Source: Mycolicibacterium aurum (lineage in GTDB: Bacteria > Actinomycetota > Actinomycetes > Mycobacteriales > Mycobacteriaceae). From it: a stretch of 64,000 bases of DNA. A program made the position numbers and the translations under genes. Location of the stretch: assembly GCF_900637195.1 (NCBI RefSeq), contig NZ_LR134356.1, positions 1,922,001 to 1,986,000 of the forward strand, written 5' to 3'. Under the pieces are notes generated by a model. That model was not told the DNA's origin. It did not search any database and worked only from the letters and a program-made list of their open reading frames with translations. Below are positions 35,854 through 44,614 of the stretch, in pieces. Numbering within the stretch: the first letter of the stretch is position 1; every line of letters begins with the position of its first letter.

Positions 35854-37341
35854 ATGGCAGCATCTCGCGGCGACGGTGTCGTCGGAGTGCGCCGGCAGGA
35901 ACCGATGTCGGCGGTCCTGGAACGCCAGCGCGCCGCCTTCATGGCCGACGGACCAGCCGATGCGGCCGTGCGACGCAACCGGATCGACCGGCTGGTGGCG
36001 CTGGTCCTGGACAATGTCGACGACTTCACCGACGCGATGGCGTGTGACTTCGGGACCCGTCCGCGAGCGGGGTCGTTGTTCACCGAGATCATGGGCATGC
36101 TGTCGGTGATCGAGCACACCAGATCCCATGTGCGGCACTGGATGCGGCCGCAGAAGCTGATGCGGCCGATGCGTACGTTCGGGCTGCGGGCCGAAGTCGA
36201 ACCGTCGCCGCTTGGGGTGGTCGGCATCATCGGACCCTGGAACTTCCCGCTGAACCTGGTGGTGCTGCCCGCGTCGGCGGCGTTCGCCGCAGGCAACCGG
36301 GTGATGATCAAGATGTCCGAGGTCACGCCCCGCACCGCGGAGTTGATGAAGGCCTTGGCGGGCAGGTATTTCAGCCCTACCGAGCTCACCGTCGTCACCG
36401 GCGGGGCGGATGTCGCCGCGGAGTTCGCGGCGCTGCCGTTCGACCACCTCTTCTTCACCGGTTCGCCGTCGGTGGGGATGCTGGTCCAGCGGGCGGCGGC
36501 GTCCAACCTGGTCCCTGTCACCCTTGAGCTCGGCGGTAAGAACCCGGTGGTGGTGGCGCCGAGGGCCGATGTGGCCCGGTCCGCCGCACGGATCGCCCGG
36601 GCCCGCATGGTCAACGGCGGTCAGGTGTGCGTGTGCCCGGACTACGTCTTCGTGCCGGAGGCCCAGGTCGACGCATTCGTCGGCGTCGTGCGCGACACCC
36701 TGCGCTCGATGTTTCCGGCGATCGTCGCCAACGGCGACTACTGCTCCTCGGTGAACGACGCGCACTTCGACCGCGTGGTCGCGCTCGTCGAAGACGCCCG
36801 CGCCAAGGGCGCCACCGTCGAGGCGGTGGCACCGCCGGGCGAAGTGCTGCCGGACCGCACCACCCGAAAGATCGCCCCCACGATCGTGCAGAACGTCGAC
36901 GACAGCATGCGCATCGCCGAGGAGGAGACCTTCGGGCCGGTGCTGACGGTGCGGCCCTACCGCCGACTCGCCGACGTCGATGATTACGTCAACGCCCGGC
37001 CGGCGCCGTTGGTGGCGTACTGGTTCGGGCCGGACGACCGCGACTTCCGCTCGTTCGTCAGGCACACCCGCAGCGGCGGGGTGGCACGCAATGACTTTGG
37101 TGCGCAGATGATCCCGTCGGCTGCACCGTTCGGCGGAGTCGGGCGCAGCGGCACGGGCGCCTATCACGGCAAGGCCGGGTTCGACGCATTCAGCCACTAT
37201 CGGACCGTCGTCGGCAGCGATCTTCCCTTCACCATCACCGGCCGTGCCGCGCCGCCGTTTCCGCGGTCGACGACGCTGACCACAGCGCTGGCGCTGCGGA
37301 TGGCTCACCGCCGAACACGTCGGCGGCTGAAGAACTCCTAG
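35854..37341 (+). CDS. Coniferyl-aldehyde-dehydrogenase-like aldehyde dehydrogenase
   Basis: This 495-residue aldehyde dehydrogenase resembles the CalB group. Motifs are GVVGIIGPWNFPLNLVVLP, FTGSPSVGMLVQ, the Glu of LELGGKN (about residue 225) and the Cys of GGQVCVCPDY (about residue 259). The C-terminus has FGGVGRSGTGAYHGKAGFDAF, which is characteristic of this group, followed by a basic tail. It is divergent from the P450 across operator copy C. Oxidising an aldehyde made from the P450 or Baeyer-Villiger products is a likely role. Its stop overlaps the convergent ligase gene by four bases. Confidence 0.88.
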   Translation: MAASRGDGVVGVRRQEPMSAVLERQRAAFMADGPADAAVRRNRIDRLVALVLDNVDDFTDAMACDFGTRPRAGSLFTEIMGMLSVIEHTRSHVRHWMRPQKLMRPMRTFGLRAEVEPSPLGVVGIIGPWNFPLNLVVLPASAAFAAGNRVMIKMSEVTPRTAELMKALAGRYFSPTELTVVTGGADVAAEFAALPFDHLFFTGSPSVGMLVQRAAASNLVPVTLELGGKNPVVVAPRADVARSAARIARARMVNGGQVCVCPDYVFVPEAQVDAFVGVVRDTLRSMFPAIVANGDYCSSVNDAHFDRVVALVEDARAKGATVEAVAPPGEVLPDRTTRKIAPTIVQNVDDSMRIAEEETFGPVLTVRPYRRLADVDDYVNARPAPLVAYWFGPDDRDFRSFVRHTRSGGVARNDFGAQMIPSAAPFGGVGRSGTGAYHGKAGFDAFSHYRTVVGSDLPFTITGRAAPPFPRSTTLTTALALRMAHRRTRRRLKNS

Positions 37342-38990
37342 CCGCCCGCGATTGCCTGCTCGCGGGCCCACCGGTAGTCGGCCTTGCCTGCCGGACTGCG
37401 CTCGATGGCGGGCCGGAACACCACCGCTTTCGGCAGCTTGTAGCGGGCAATCACGGCGGAGGCGTGCTCGATCAACTCGTCCGCCGCGGCGGTGGCGCCG
37501 CCGGCGAGTGCGACCACGGCCACGACCTCCTGGCCCCAGCGCTCGCTGGGCCGGCCCGCGACGACGACGTCGGCGACGGCGGGATGCGACGCAATGGCCG
37601 ACTCCACCTCCTCGGCGAAGATCTTCTCGCCGCCGGAGTTGATGGTGACCGAATCGCGGCCGAGCAGTTCGACGGCACCGTCGGCGAGGTGCCGGGCGCG
37701 GTCGCCGGGCACCGAGTACCGCACACCGTCGATGACCGGGAAGGTGGCCGCGGTCTTGGCGGCGTCGCCTTTGTAACCCAGTGGGACATAGCCGCGCTGG
37801 GCCAACCAGCCCATGCCGTCGTGCCCGGGCTCCAGGATGGTGCCGAGATCTTCCGCGGCGACGTAGGTGTCGGGTCCGGCAGTGAACTTCCCGGTCGATA
37901 CCGCGCCGGGGGCGGACATGTGCGTCATCTGTGCGCCGGTCTCCGAGGAGCCCACGCCGTCGACGACCATCAGGTTGGCCTTGGCATCGATGAGCCGCTG
38001 CTTGGCCGTCGGAGTCAGCTGCGCCCCGCCGTTGGCGACCACCGCCAGTGACGACAGGTCCGCGCTGGTCCGTTCGAACGCCTCGGCCAGCGGGCGGGCC
38101 ATCGCGTCGCCGACGACGGTGACGGCCAGGATCTTCTCCCGCTCGATCGTGCGCACGACGTCGTCGACGTCGAGATGGCTGGTGACCGGTGAGAACACGA
38201 CGGACTGACCTGTGTTCATCGCGGTGAATACCGCCCACTGTGCGGCGCCGTGCATCAGCGGCGGCAACACCATCAGCTTCGTGCCCGGCGCCTCGGCGCA
38301 CCGCGTGGTGATGTCGTCGTAGGACGTGGCCAGTTCCCCGGTATAGAGGCTGCGCCCGCCGAACGAGGTCATGAAGATGTCGTGCTGGCGCCACAGCACG
38401 CCCTTGGGCATGCCCGTCGTCCCGCCGGTGTAGAGCACGTAGAGGTCGTCGGGCGACGGTTCGACCGGCGGCGCGGCCGCCGGACCCTCGGCCACGATCG
38501 ACTCGTAATCGACGGCGCCGGGAAGCAATTCGTTGCCGGAGTCGTCGGCGATCTGGATCAGGACCCGAAGCTTGGGCAGGTCGGCGAGCACTTCGGCCAG
38601 CCGCGGCGCGAACGCCGCGTGATAGAGCAGCGCGGTGGCCCCCGAGTCCGACAGCAGGTATTGCAGCTCGCTCTTGACGTAGCGGTAGTTGACGTTGAAC
38701 GGTCCGACCCGTGCCCGCCACGCACCGAGCATGCCCTCGACGTACTCGGGGCCGTTGTGGGCGTAGATGCCCAGCAGGTCCTGACCGACCTCGTGGCCGG
38801 CGAGCTCGGAGCGCTCGGTATGACAACCCAGGCCCTGCGAGTGCAGGTACGCGGCGAGCCTGATCGAGCGTTCGGCGATCTGCGCGTAGGTGAAGCGGCG
38901 TTCGCCCTGGATGATGAACTCGCGATCACCGATGACGGCGGCGACGGCGTCCGCGGCGGCCGGGACGGTGAACTGGATCGACTCGGTCAT
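37338..38990 (-). CDS. Acyl-CoA synthetase (FadD-like, AMP-forming)
   Basis: This 550-residue ligase has the AMP-binding P-loop LYTGGTTGMPKGVLWR near residue 185 and the C-terminal SPAGKADYRWAR with the catalytic Lys. The insertion CHTERSELAGHEVGQD near residue 57 parallels that of the ligase at 2253, so the two are likely paralogues of one subgroup. It follows the isochorismatase-like gene after 61 bases on the same strand. It could activate a second acid intermediate of the same pathway. Confidence 0.9.
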   Translation of the reverse strand: MTESIQFTVPAAADAVAAVIGDREFIIQGERRFTYAQIAERSIRLAAYLHSQGLGCHTERSELAGHEVGQDLLGIYAHNGPEYVEGMLGAWRARVGPFNVNYRYVKSELQYLLSDSGATALLYHAAFAPRLAEVLADLPKLRVLIQIADDSGNELLPGAVDYESIVAEGPAAAPPVEPSPDDLYVLYTGGTTGMPKGVLWRQHDIFMTSFGGRSLYTGELATSYDDITTRCAEAPGTKLMVLPPLMHGAAQWAVFTAMNTGQSVVFSPVTSHLDVDDVVRTIEREKILAVTVVGDAMARPLAEAFERTSADLSSLAVVANGGAQLTPTAKQRLIDAKANLMVVDGVGSSETGAQMTHMSAPGAVSTGKFTAGPDTYVAAEDLGTILEPGHDGMGWLAQRGYVPLGYKGDAAKTAATFPVIDGVRYSVPGDRARHLADGAVELLGRDSVTINSGGEKIFAEEVESAIASHPAVADVVVAGRPSERWGQEVVAVVALAGGATAAADELIEHASAVIARYKLPKAVVFRPAIERSPAGKADYRWAREQAIAGG

Positions 38991-39051
38991 GCGATGGACT
39001 CTAGACGTCCGCCCGCGACGAGTGGACAGATAGCCGCAACTTGTATGGTCG

Positions 39052-39669
39052 TCACTGGTGGCGCCACGCGTCGACCAGTTCGTCGGTGGTGGTGACTGTC
39101 GCCAGCAAGGACAGGGTGTTGTCGATGACGGCCGCGGCGTAGCCGGCCGGAACCCCGGCGACGCCGTCGCGCGGGACGACGACGCGGTAGGCCGCGTTCA
39201 CGGCGTCCATCACCAGGTTGGGGATCGCGACGTTCACCGATACGCCGACCGCGACGATGGTGGTGATCCCGAGGTTGCGCAGCACCGGATCCAGGTCGGT
39301 GCCACCCATCGGTCCGACGCCGTGCCACCGGCGCAGCACGAGATCACCTGGTTGGGCGTCGAGTTCGGGGACGAGGCGGGTTCCCGGCCCATCCGGGTCG
39401 AGGTCTACCCCGGCGCCGACGGAAAAGAGTGTCGCGTTGTGGTTGGACCCCCGGCCATCCGGGCGACGTTGCACCACGCAGTGCACCACCGACACCCCGG
39501 CCGCCCGCGCGGCGGGCAGGAGACGGGCGATGGCGGGCAGTGCTTCGCGACGGGCTTCGGCGGCAAGGGCGCCGAGCGCGGCGTCGGGTCCGACGACGGC
39601 GGCCTGGCACTCCTGGGTGACGATCGCGGTGTGGCGTGGTGCGACGAGGTCGGACAGCGGGATCCTCAT
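39052..39669 (-). CDS. Isochorismatase-like cysteine hydrolase homologue lacking the Cys
   Basis: This 205-residue protein has the isochorismatase fold pattern (TAIVTQECQ, then SVVHCVVQRR, GTDLDPVLRNLGITTIVAVG and VMDAVNAAYRVVVPRDGVAG). In active relatives the second half reads GV-x-T-x-VCV with a nucleophilic Cys. Here it is GVSVNVAIPN, so the Cys is absent, and the usual first Asp (IDMQ) is replaced by TQECQ. A similar degenerate subgroup exists in mycobacteria as I recall, so this is probably conserved rather than decay. It overlaps the Rieske oxygenase stop by four bases. Confidence 0.75.
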   Translation of the reverse strand: MRIPLSDLVAPRHTAIVTQECQAAVVGPDAALGALAAEARREALPAIARLLPAARAAGVSVVHCVVQRRPDGRGSNHNATLFSVGAGVDLDPDGPGTRLVPELDAQPGDLVLRRWHGVGPMGGTDLDPVLRNLGITTIVAVGVSVNVAIPNLVMDAVNAAYRVVVPRDGVAGVPAGYAAAVIDNTLSLLATVTTTDELVDAWRHQ

Positions 39670-40682
39670 GAGGTGCCCGCGGGTTGTCCGGCGGGGGGAA
39701 TGTCATAAAACCTGGTGGCCCATTTGCGCATGGCCATATACGGTTTCGCGTCGATCTTGGCCAGCGCCGGTCGTTCGATGTACTTCTGGTAGCGCCAGAT
39801 GTCGACGTCCTCCCAGACCGTCTTGAGGAACTGTCGTTCCACCTTCTCGCGCACCGGTGCAGGAGGGATGTCCGAGGTCTCACCGGGCAGCTTCGGCCAC
39901 CAGATCGAATAGAACATGTTCGACACCTCGTCATCGACGGGCGTGCACGCGAAAATCAGCCGGTGGTTCGACGAGCCCTCGAATGCGCTCATCGCGAAGC
40001 CGAGGCCGGAGAAGTGGCTGTGGATGCGCAGCGCCATCTTGTCGGGGTCGTCGCTGCGGGCATCCGGCCAGCCGGTGAGGAAGCGCCACTCTTCGTCGAC
40101 GTGCTCCCAGTGCAGGCACACCGGCGTCACGGAGGCGCCGTGCACGTAGCGAAAGTGTGAGCTGTCGGGTCCGTTCTCGGCGACGATCTGCGGATGCACG
40201 GGGACGGCGTCGGCGCGGCGGGAGAACTCGGGATACGGCCGGTAGTAGGCGTTCGCGTCCGTCTCGAACTGGGGGAACTTGTCGAAGATGTCGGGCAGCT
40301 CCCACTGCGGTTCCTTGCCGTGGGGCTGGTGCCATATGAAGATGCAGCCGTACTGCTCCTGGACCGGGTACGACCGCAGCGTCAGGCCCCGGTTGGGGCG
40401 GTCCGGCTGATAGGGGATGTAGGTGTTGGTGCCGTCGGGTCCCCAGCGCCAGCCGTGGAACGGGCACTCGACACAGTCACCCACCACGGTGCCGCCGTGA
40501 CCGATGTGGGCGCCCAGGTGCTTGCAGTGGGCTTCCAGGACGTGCAGGGCGCCCGCGTCGTCGCGGTACACGGCCAGGTCTTCGCCGAAGTACTTCAGCG
40601 CCTTGACGTCACCGATCTCGAACTCGGCCGACCATCCGATCATGAACCAGCCGGTGACTTTCCAGGTAAACGGCACTTTCAT
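39666..40682 (-). CDS. Rieske [2Fe-2S] oxygenase, KshA-like
   Basis: This 338-residue oxygenase component has a Rieske centre with Cys53-x-His55 and Cys73-x2-His76 (AHCKHLGAHIG, CPFHGWRW). The catalytic-domain motif ENGPDSSHFRYVHG supplies the Asp and two His for mononuclear iron. This layout matches the steroid 9-alpha-hydroxylase (KshA) type, which needs a separate reductase not seen here. It is divergent from the Baeyer-Villiger gene across operator copy D. It would insert oxygen into a hydrophobic ring or chain; whether the substrate is a steroid cannot be told. Confidence 0.88.
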   Translation of the reverse strand: MKVPFTWKVTGWFMIGWSAEFEIGDVKALKYFGEDLAVYRDDAGALHVLEAHCKHLGAHIGHGGTVVGDCVECPFHGWRWGPDGTNTYIPYQPDRPNRGLTLRSYPVQEQYGCIFIWHQPHGKEPQWELPDIFDKFPQFETDANAYYRPYPEFSRRADAVPVHPQIVAENGPDSSHFRYVHGASVTPVCLHWEHVDEEWRFLTGWPDARSDDPDKMALRIHSHFSGLGFAMSAFEGSSNHRLIFACTPVDDEVSNMFYSIWWPKLPGETSDIPPAPVREKVERQFLKTVWEDVDIWRYQKYIERPALAKIDAKPYMAMRKWATRFYDIPPAGQPAGTS

Positions 40683-40719
40683 GGCGACTCCATCGATCAG
40701 GCACGGTTCCGGCGCAACT

Positions 40720-40736
40720 ACTGTAATAGTTACAGT
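40720..40736. promoter_or_regulatory. Candidate TetR-type operator, copy D
   Basis: ACTGTAATAGTTACAGT is a perfect seven-base inverted repeat around TAG, extended to eight by flanking T and A. It sits midway between the divergent Rieske oxygenase (37 bases to its start) and monooxygenase (41 bases to its start) genes. It is the cleanest copy. Confidence 0.8.
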
Positions 40737-40777
40737 AGCCTTCCCCTGACAGCCCGAACGCCGACTTCGCGAGGACT

Positions 40778-42412
40778 ATGACAGTGCCGTCGACACCTGA
40801 ACCGCGGTCTTTCGACGCGATCGTCGTGGGTGCGGGGTTCTCCGGCCTCTACGCCCTGCACCGGCTCCGTGAACTGGGACTGCGGGTTGCAGTGCTGGAG
40901 CGGGCCCACAACGTCGGCGGCACATGGCTGTTCAACCGCTACCCGGGCGCCCGGTGCGACATCGAGAGCATCGAGTACTCCTACAGTTTCTCCGAGGAGA
41001 TCCAGCAGGAGTGGGTGTGGACGGAGACGATGCCCGCCCAGCCCGAGATCGAGGCGTACCTCAACTTCGTCGCCGACCGGCTCGACCTGCGCGGCGACAT
41101 CCGATTCGACACGACCGTCGTCGCCATGACCTTCGACGAGGATGCCGCCGAGTGGACCGTGCAGACGGGCGCGGGGGAGTCCTACGTCGCCCAGTTCGTC
41201 GTCGCGGCCACCGGCATCCTGTCGGTTCCGGTGGAGCCGACCATCCCCGGGATGGCCGACTTCGACGGCATGTCGTTGTACACCAGCCGCTGGCCCGACG
41301 GCGGAGTCGACCTGACGGGGCAACGTGTCGGCGTGATCGGCACCGGGTCGACCGGTGTCCAGCTGATTCCGGTGGTGGCGCGGGAAGCGGCTCATCTGAG
41401 CGTGTTTCAGCGCTCGCCCGCCTACACTCTGCCGTGGGAGGTGCGGGTGTTCCAGCCGGGCGAGCTCGACGAGCTCAAGTCCCGCTACCCGGAGATCCGG
41501 GCCGCCCAGCGTGAGCACCCGGTCGGTGCGGCCCGGCTCAGCGCCTTCTCGGTGCTCTTGGAGATGTTGACCAAGCCACCGCTGAAGTCCGCCTCGGAGG
41601 AGGAGCGACGGCGCGCGGTCGACGAGGGCGGCATCATGGGCGCGCTCAACTGGGGCGACCTGTTCTTCGACATCGAGGCCAACGAGATGGCGGCGGCACT
41701 CTACGGCGAGGCCGTCGCCCGCATCGTCGAGAACCCCGAGACGGCCAGGGCCCTGACACCCAGCCACCCGTTCGCGTGCAAGCGGCCGATCATCGACCAG
41801 GGGTACTACCAGACCTACAACCGCGACAACGTCACGCTGATAGACCTGCGCAGCGACCCGATCGTCGCCGTGCGCCCCGGCGGTATCCAGACCGAGCGCG
41901 CCACGCACGATCTCGACGTGATCGTGTACGCGACCGGATTCGACGCGATGACGGGGGCGCTGAGCCGTATCGACATCCGTGGCCGCGGTGGGATGTCGCT
42001 GGGGGCGTTCTGGGCTGACGAGGGCCCGCTCAGCTACCTGGGAATGGCGGTCGCCGGGTTCCCGAATCTGTTCACCATCCAGGGACCTGGAAGTCCCTCT
42101 GCGGCATCCAATTTCGTTGCCGCGCTGGAACAGAACGTGGAATGGATCGGCGAGTGCGTTGCGCATCTACGCAGGCATGGCTACCGGACCATCGAGGCGC
42201 TGCCGGGGGCGCAGCAGGATTGGATCGACCAGGCCACGGCGCTGGTGGCTCCCACGGTGCTCGTCCACCCGTCGTGCAGCTCCTGGTACAACGGCGGCAA
42301 CGTGCCCGGGAAGAAGCGGATGTACATGGGCTACACGGCTGGTATCCCCGAATACCGGCGTCGCTGCGACGAGATCGCCGACGCGGGCTACACCGGGTTC
42401 ACGCTCGCGTGA
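40778..42412 (+). CDS. Type I Baeyer-Villiger-like flavin monooxygenase
   Basis: This 544-residue flavoprotein has two Rossmann motifs, VVGAGFSGLYAL near residue 14 for FAD and VGVIGTGSTGVQLIP near residue 185 for NADPH. The Baeyer-Villiger fingerprint FxGxxxHxxxWP is present as FDGMSLYTSRWP at about residues 162-173, with Tyr in place of His. It would convert a cyclic or linear ketone to a lactone or ester. The next gene, an alpha/beta hydrolase, overlaps its stop and could open that product. It is divergent from a Rieske oxygenase. Confidence 0.88.
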   Translation: MTVPSTPEPRSFDAIVVGAGFSGLYALHRLRELGLRVAVLERAHNVGGTWLFNRYPGARCDIESIEYSYSFSEEIQQEWVWTETMPAQPEIEAYLNFVADRLDLRGDIRFDTTVVAMTFDEDAAEWTVQTGAGESYVAQFVVAATGILSVPVEPTIPGMADFDGMSLYTSRWPDGGVDLTGQRVGVIGTGSTGVQLIPVVAREAAHLSVFQRSPAYTLPWEVRVFQPGELDELKSRYPEIRAAQREHPVGAARLSAFSVLLEMLTKPPLKSASEEERRRAVDEGGIMGALNWGDLFFDIEANEMAAALYGEAVARIVENPETARALTPSHPFACKRPIIDQGYYQTYNRDNVTLIDLRSDPIVAVRPGGIQTERATHDLDVIVYATGFDAMTGALSRIDIRGRGGMSLGAFWADEGPLSYLGMAVAGFPNLFTIQGPGSPSAASNFVAALEQNVEWIGECVAHLRRHGYRTIEALPGAQQDWIDQATALVAPTVLVHPSCSSWYNGGNVPGKKRMYMGYTAGIPEYRRRCDEIADAGYTGFTLA

Positions 42413-43533
42413 AAACGCCCGAACGCCTCTGGCGCCTGGGCAGTGACGTCGCGGGCGTCCTGCCGCGGGCCCACGCGGCGGTGGCCGGATCGCGCGACTG
42501 GCATCCGCTGTCGGTCGGGGGTGCCCGCCAACTCGGCGAGGTCGTGCTCGACGAACTGGCCCTGAGCGGCATGACTCTGACGGCGCCGCCGCCGACGCTG
42601 CCGCGATCGGTGCAGTCATGTGTGGACGCCGCGGCCGAGCTCGCCGTACTCGGAGTGTCGGGTGCGAACACCGATCCGCCTCCGCTTCAGGTCACGTCGG
42701 TCACGCGACGCCGGCTGGGTCGGCAGAACTATGAGCGGCTGACGTTCGACCACGACCCGGCGCTGCCGGCGGTCCTGGCGCGGGAGGGTTTCGGCGGGTC
42801 TGCCACCGCCGTGGTCCATCTGTGCAGGCAGGGCGACGATCGACGGCCATGGCTGGTATGGGTGCACGGTGCGGGCCAGGGACACCCGATCGACCTGCTG
42901 TTCTCGCGTGCGCGGCGGATCCAGGAGGACCTGGGGTTCAACATCGCGCTTCCGGTCCAGCCGGGTTGCGGAATGCGCGGCAACGTGTGGCCGCCGTATC
43001 CGACGATGGATCCGTTGGCCAACGTCGCGGGCATGATGCGTGCGGTCTCCGAGGTCCGTGCGGTACTGCGATGGGTGCGGCCGCAGGCCGGCGCCGTCGC
43101 GGTCGCAGGCGTATCGATGGGAAGTCCTGTCGCCGGGCTGGTTTCGCACCTCGAGCCGGTGGACGCCGCAGCGGTGTACACGCCGATCTTCGGCCTGAAC
43201 GCGATGATCGCCACCCACCTCGGGCGATGGGGACCCGCGGTGCGCGACACGGTCGCACTGCTGCGCTCCGAACCTGTCCGACAGGTGATGTCCGCGGTCG
43301 ACTACCAGTCCGTCGCACCGTCGGCGCCACCGGACAGACGTCTCATCGTCGGCGCATGGCATGACCGGATGGCCATGCGGGAGCCCGCGCTCGCGCTGCA
43401 CGAGCGCTGGGGCGGCGAGCTGTTCTGGCATCCCGGCAGTCACGTGGGACACCTCTTTGCCGGCGGCGTACGGGCGGCGTCGGATCGCTTTCTGCGCGCG
43501 GTCAGCGAGCCACCGAGCCGTAATCCCGAATGA
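42409..43533 (+). CDS. Alpha/beta hydrolase coupled to the monooxygenase
   Basis: This 374-residue hydrolase has WLVWVHGAGQG as probable oxyanion strand, the nucleophile elbow GVSMGSP near residue 235, and a C-terminal HPGSHVGHLFAGG with a candidate catalytic His. The pattern resembles the ABHD18-like group. The GTG at 42409 overlaps the monooxygenase stop (GTGA), so the two are translationally coupled. Hydrolysis of the ester or lactone made by the Baeyer-Villiger enzyme is the obvious inference. Its last 32 bases overlap the convergent TetR gene. Confidence 0.82.
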   Translation: MKTPERLWRLGSDVAGVLPRAHAAVAGSRDWHPLSVGGARQLGEVVLDELALSGMTLTAPPPTLPRSVQSCVDAAAELAVLGVSGANTDPPPLQVTSVTRRRLGRQNYERLTFDHDPALPAVLAREGFGGSATAVVHLCRQGDDRRPWLVWVHGAGQGHPIDLLFSRARRIQEDLGFNIALPVQPGCGMRGNVWPPYPTMDPLANVAGMMRAVSEVRAVLRWVRPQAGAVAVAGVSMGSPVAGLVSHLEPVDAAAVYTPIFGLNAMIATHLGRWGPAVRDTVALLRSEPVRQVMSAVDYQSVAPSAPPDRRLIVGAWHDRMAMREPALALHERWGGELFWHPGSHVGHLFAGGVRAASDRFLRAVSEPPSRNPE

Positions 43534-44122
43534 GCCGTGCACGCACATACCTCAGCGCGCCCGCCATGTCGAACGGGAACGCCTGCATGACCCACTGGTA
43601 TGCGATGCCCAGCAGGGCTGCCCCGAAATCGTTGACGGCGTGCTCGATGTCGATGTCCGGGCGCACCGAGCCGTCGTCGATGCCGGACCGCAGACCGGCC
43701 TCGACCATGTGCGCAGCCCGCCGCAGCCACATCTGGATGTACGGGTTCGCCTGGGAGGTCGCCTTGGCCGCCTCGAAGGTCAGCACGAAGATCGCCCGCA
43801 GCAACTCGCGGTCCTCGGCGTAGAGCGATGAGATCCGGTCGAGGTGCGCGAGGGCCTGCCCGAGACCGTTCGATTCCGGGTCGGGGGCGGGGTTCAGCTT
43901 CTTCTCGTACTCGGTGGCGAACAGCGTCTCCAGGATCGCGTCCTTGCTGCCGAACCGTGCGTGCACCATCGCCCGGCTGTATCCGGCGCGGCGGCCGATA
44001 TCGGCTGCAGTGGTTGCTTCCCAGCCTTTTTCGCCGATCAACGCCACGGCCGCCTCGAGCAGCCTGCGCCCGGAGATCTCGAGGCGTTGGGGCTGTGTCA
44101 GACCTCTGGCCGGGGAAGGCAC
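43502..44122 (-). CDS. TetR-family transcriptional regulator
   Basis: This 206-residue regulator has the helix-turn-helix TAADIGRRAGYSRAMVHARF at about residues 38-57 after RRLLEAAVALIGEKGWEATT. The ligand domain has no recognised signature. It is divergent from a SnoaL-like/LLM gene pair. A perfect palindrome, CAACTAACTTAGTTG, lies 21 bases upstream of its start and is its probable operator. That sequence differs from the ACTGTAA-type palindromes, so this protein is probably a local regulator rather than the regulon master. Confidence 0.88.
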   Translation of the reverse strand: MPSPARGLTQPQRLEISGRRLLEAAVALIGEKGWEATTAADIGRRAGYSRAMVHARFGSKDAILETLFATEYEKKLNPAPDPESNGLGQALAHLDRISSLYAEDRELLRAIFVLTFEAAKATSQANPYIQMWLRRAAHMVEAGLRSGIDDGSVRPDIDIEHAVNDFGAALLGIAYQWVMQAFPFDMAGALRYVRARLIRDYGSVAR

Positions 44123-44143
44123 CCTTGCATGTTAGACGCTCGA

Positions 44144-44158
44144 CAACTAACTTAGTTG
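44144..44158. promoter_or_regulatory. Perfect palindrome, probable operator of the adjacent TetR
   Basis: CAACTAACTTAGTTG has seven-base arms CAACTAA and TTAGTTG around a single C. It lies between the divergent TetR gene and the SnoaL-like gene. Position and symmetry fit an autoregulated TetR operator controlling both sides. Confidence 0.7.
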
Positions 44159-44239
44159 CACCGCGTCAAATATCTTTGGGAGGTCAACGGTGACTTCGGG
44201 TGGCCCGACCCAGCGTGCGTGCCCTGCCGAGGTGCTCGC

Positions 44240-44614
44240 GTGACACGATCCGCCCGCGAGGTGGTTGAGCAGTACAACCTCATCGTCTGGAACGAGCGCG
44301 ATTTCGCCCTGGCCGACCAGCTCCTCGGTGACAGCGTTATCCGCCACGGCGTGGGGGAGGTGACCACCCTGACCCACGAGCAGGCTGTCGCTCGCGTCGT
44401 CGACTACTGGGCGATGTTCGAGACGATCCGGTTCGACCTCCATCTGGTGGTGGCCGGCGATGACGGCGAACACGTGACGGTCGTGTACCAGTCGCCGATG
44501 ACACTCAAGGACGGCACCGAGACCACCATCGGCAGCATGGAGATCTTCCGCGTGGTCGACGGCAGGATCACCGAAGTGTGGAATTGTGGCCACAAAGAAG
44601 GAGTTTGGGCGTGA
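44240..44614 (+). CDS. SnoaL/NTF2-like protein
   Basis: This 124-residue protein has the NTF2-like cone-fold pattern (VVEQYNLIVWNERDFALADQLL, then HVTVVYQSPMTLKDG and MEIFRVVDGRITEVWNCG). Such proteins act as small isomerases, hydratases or ligand binders. The GTG at 44240 has GAGG seven bases upstream; an earlier in-frame TTG overlaps the operator and is rejected. Its stop overlaps the start of the LLM oxidoreductase by four bases, so the two probably act together. Confidence 0.75.
   Translation: MTRSAREVVEQYNLIVWNERDFALADQLLGDSVIRHGVGEVTTLTHEQAVARVVDYWAMFETIRFDLHLVVAGDDGEHVTVVYQSPMTLKDGTETTIGSMEIFRVVDGRITEVWNCGHKEGVWA

Noticed and set aside
35806..38826. 1006-codon open frame on the minus strand
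   Set aside because: It overlaps the well-supported aldehyde dehydrogenase and acyl-CoA ligase genes, and its product is low-complexity Arg/Gly/Ala sequence, a GC-rich shadow frame.
44156..44614. Longer SnoaL-like protein starting at the TTG at 44156
   Set aside because: The start lies within the CAACTAACTTAGTTG palindrome and lacks a ribosome site; the GTG at 44240 has one and begins at the domain.
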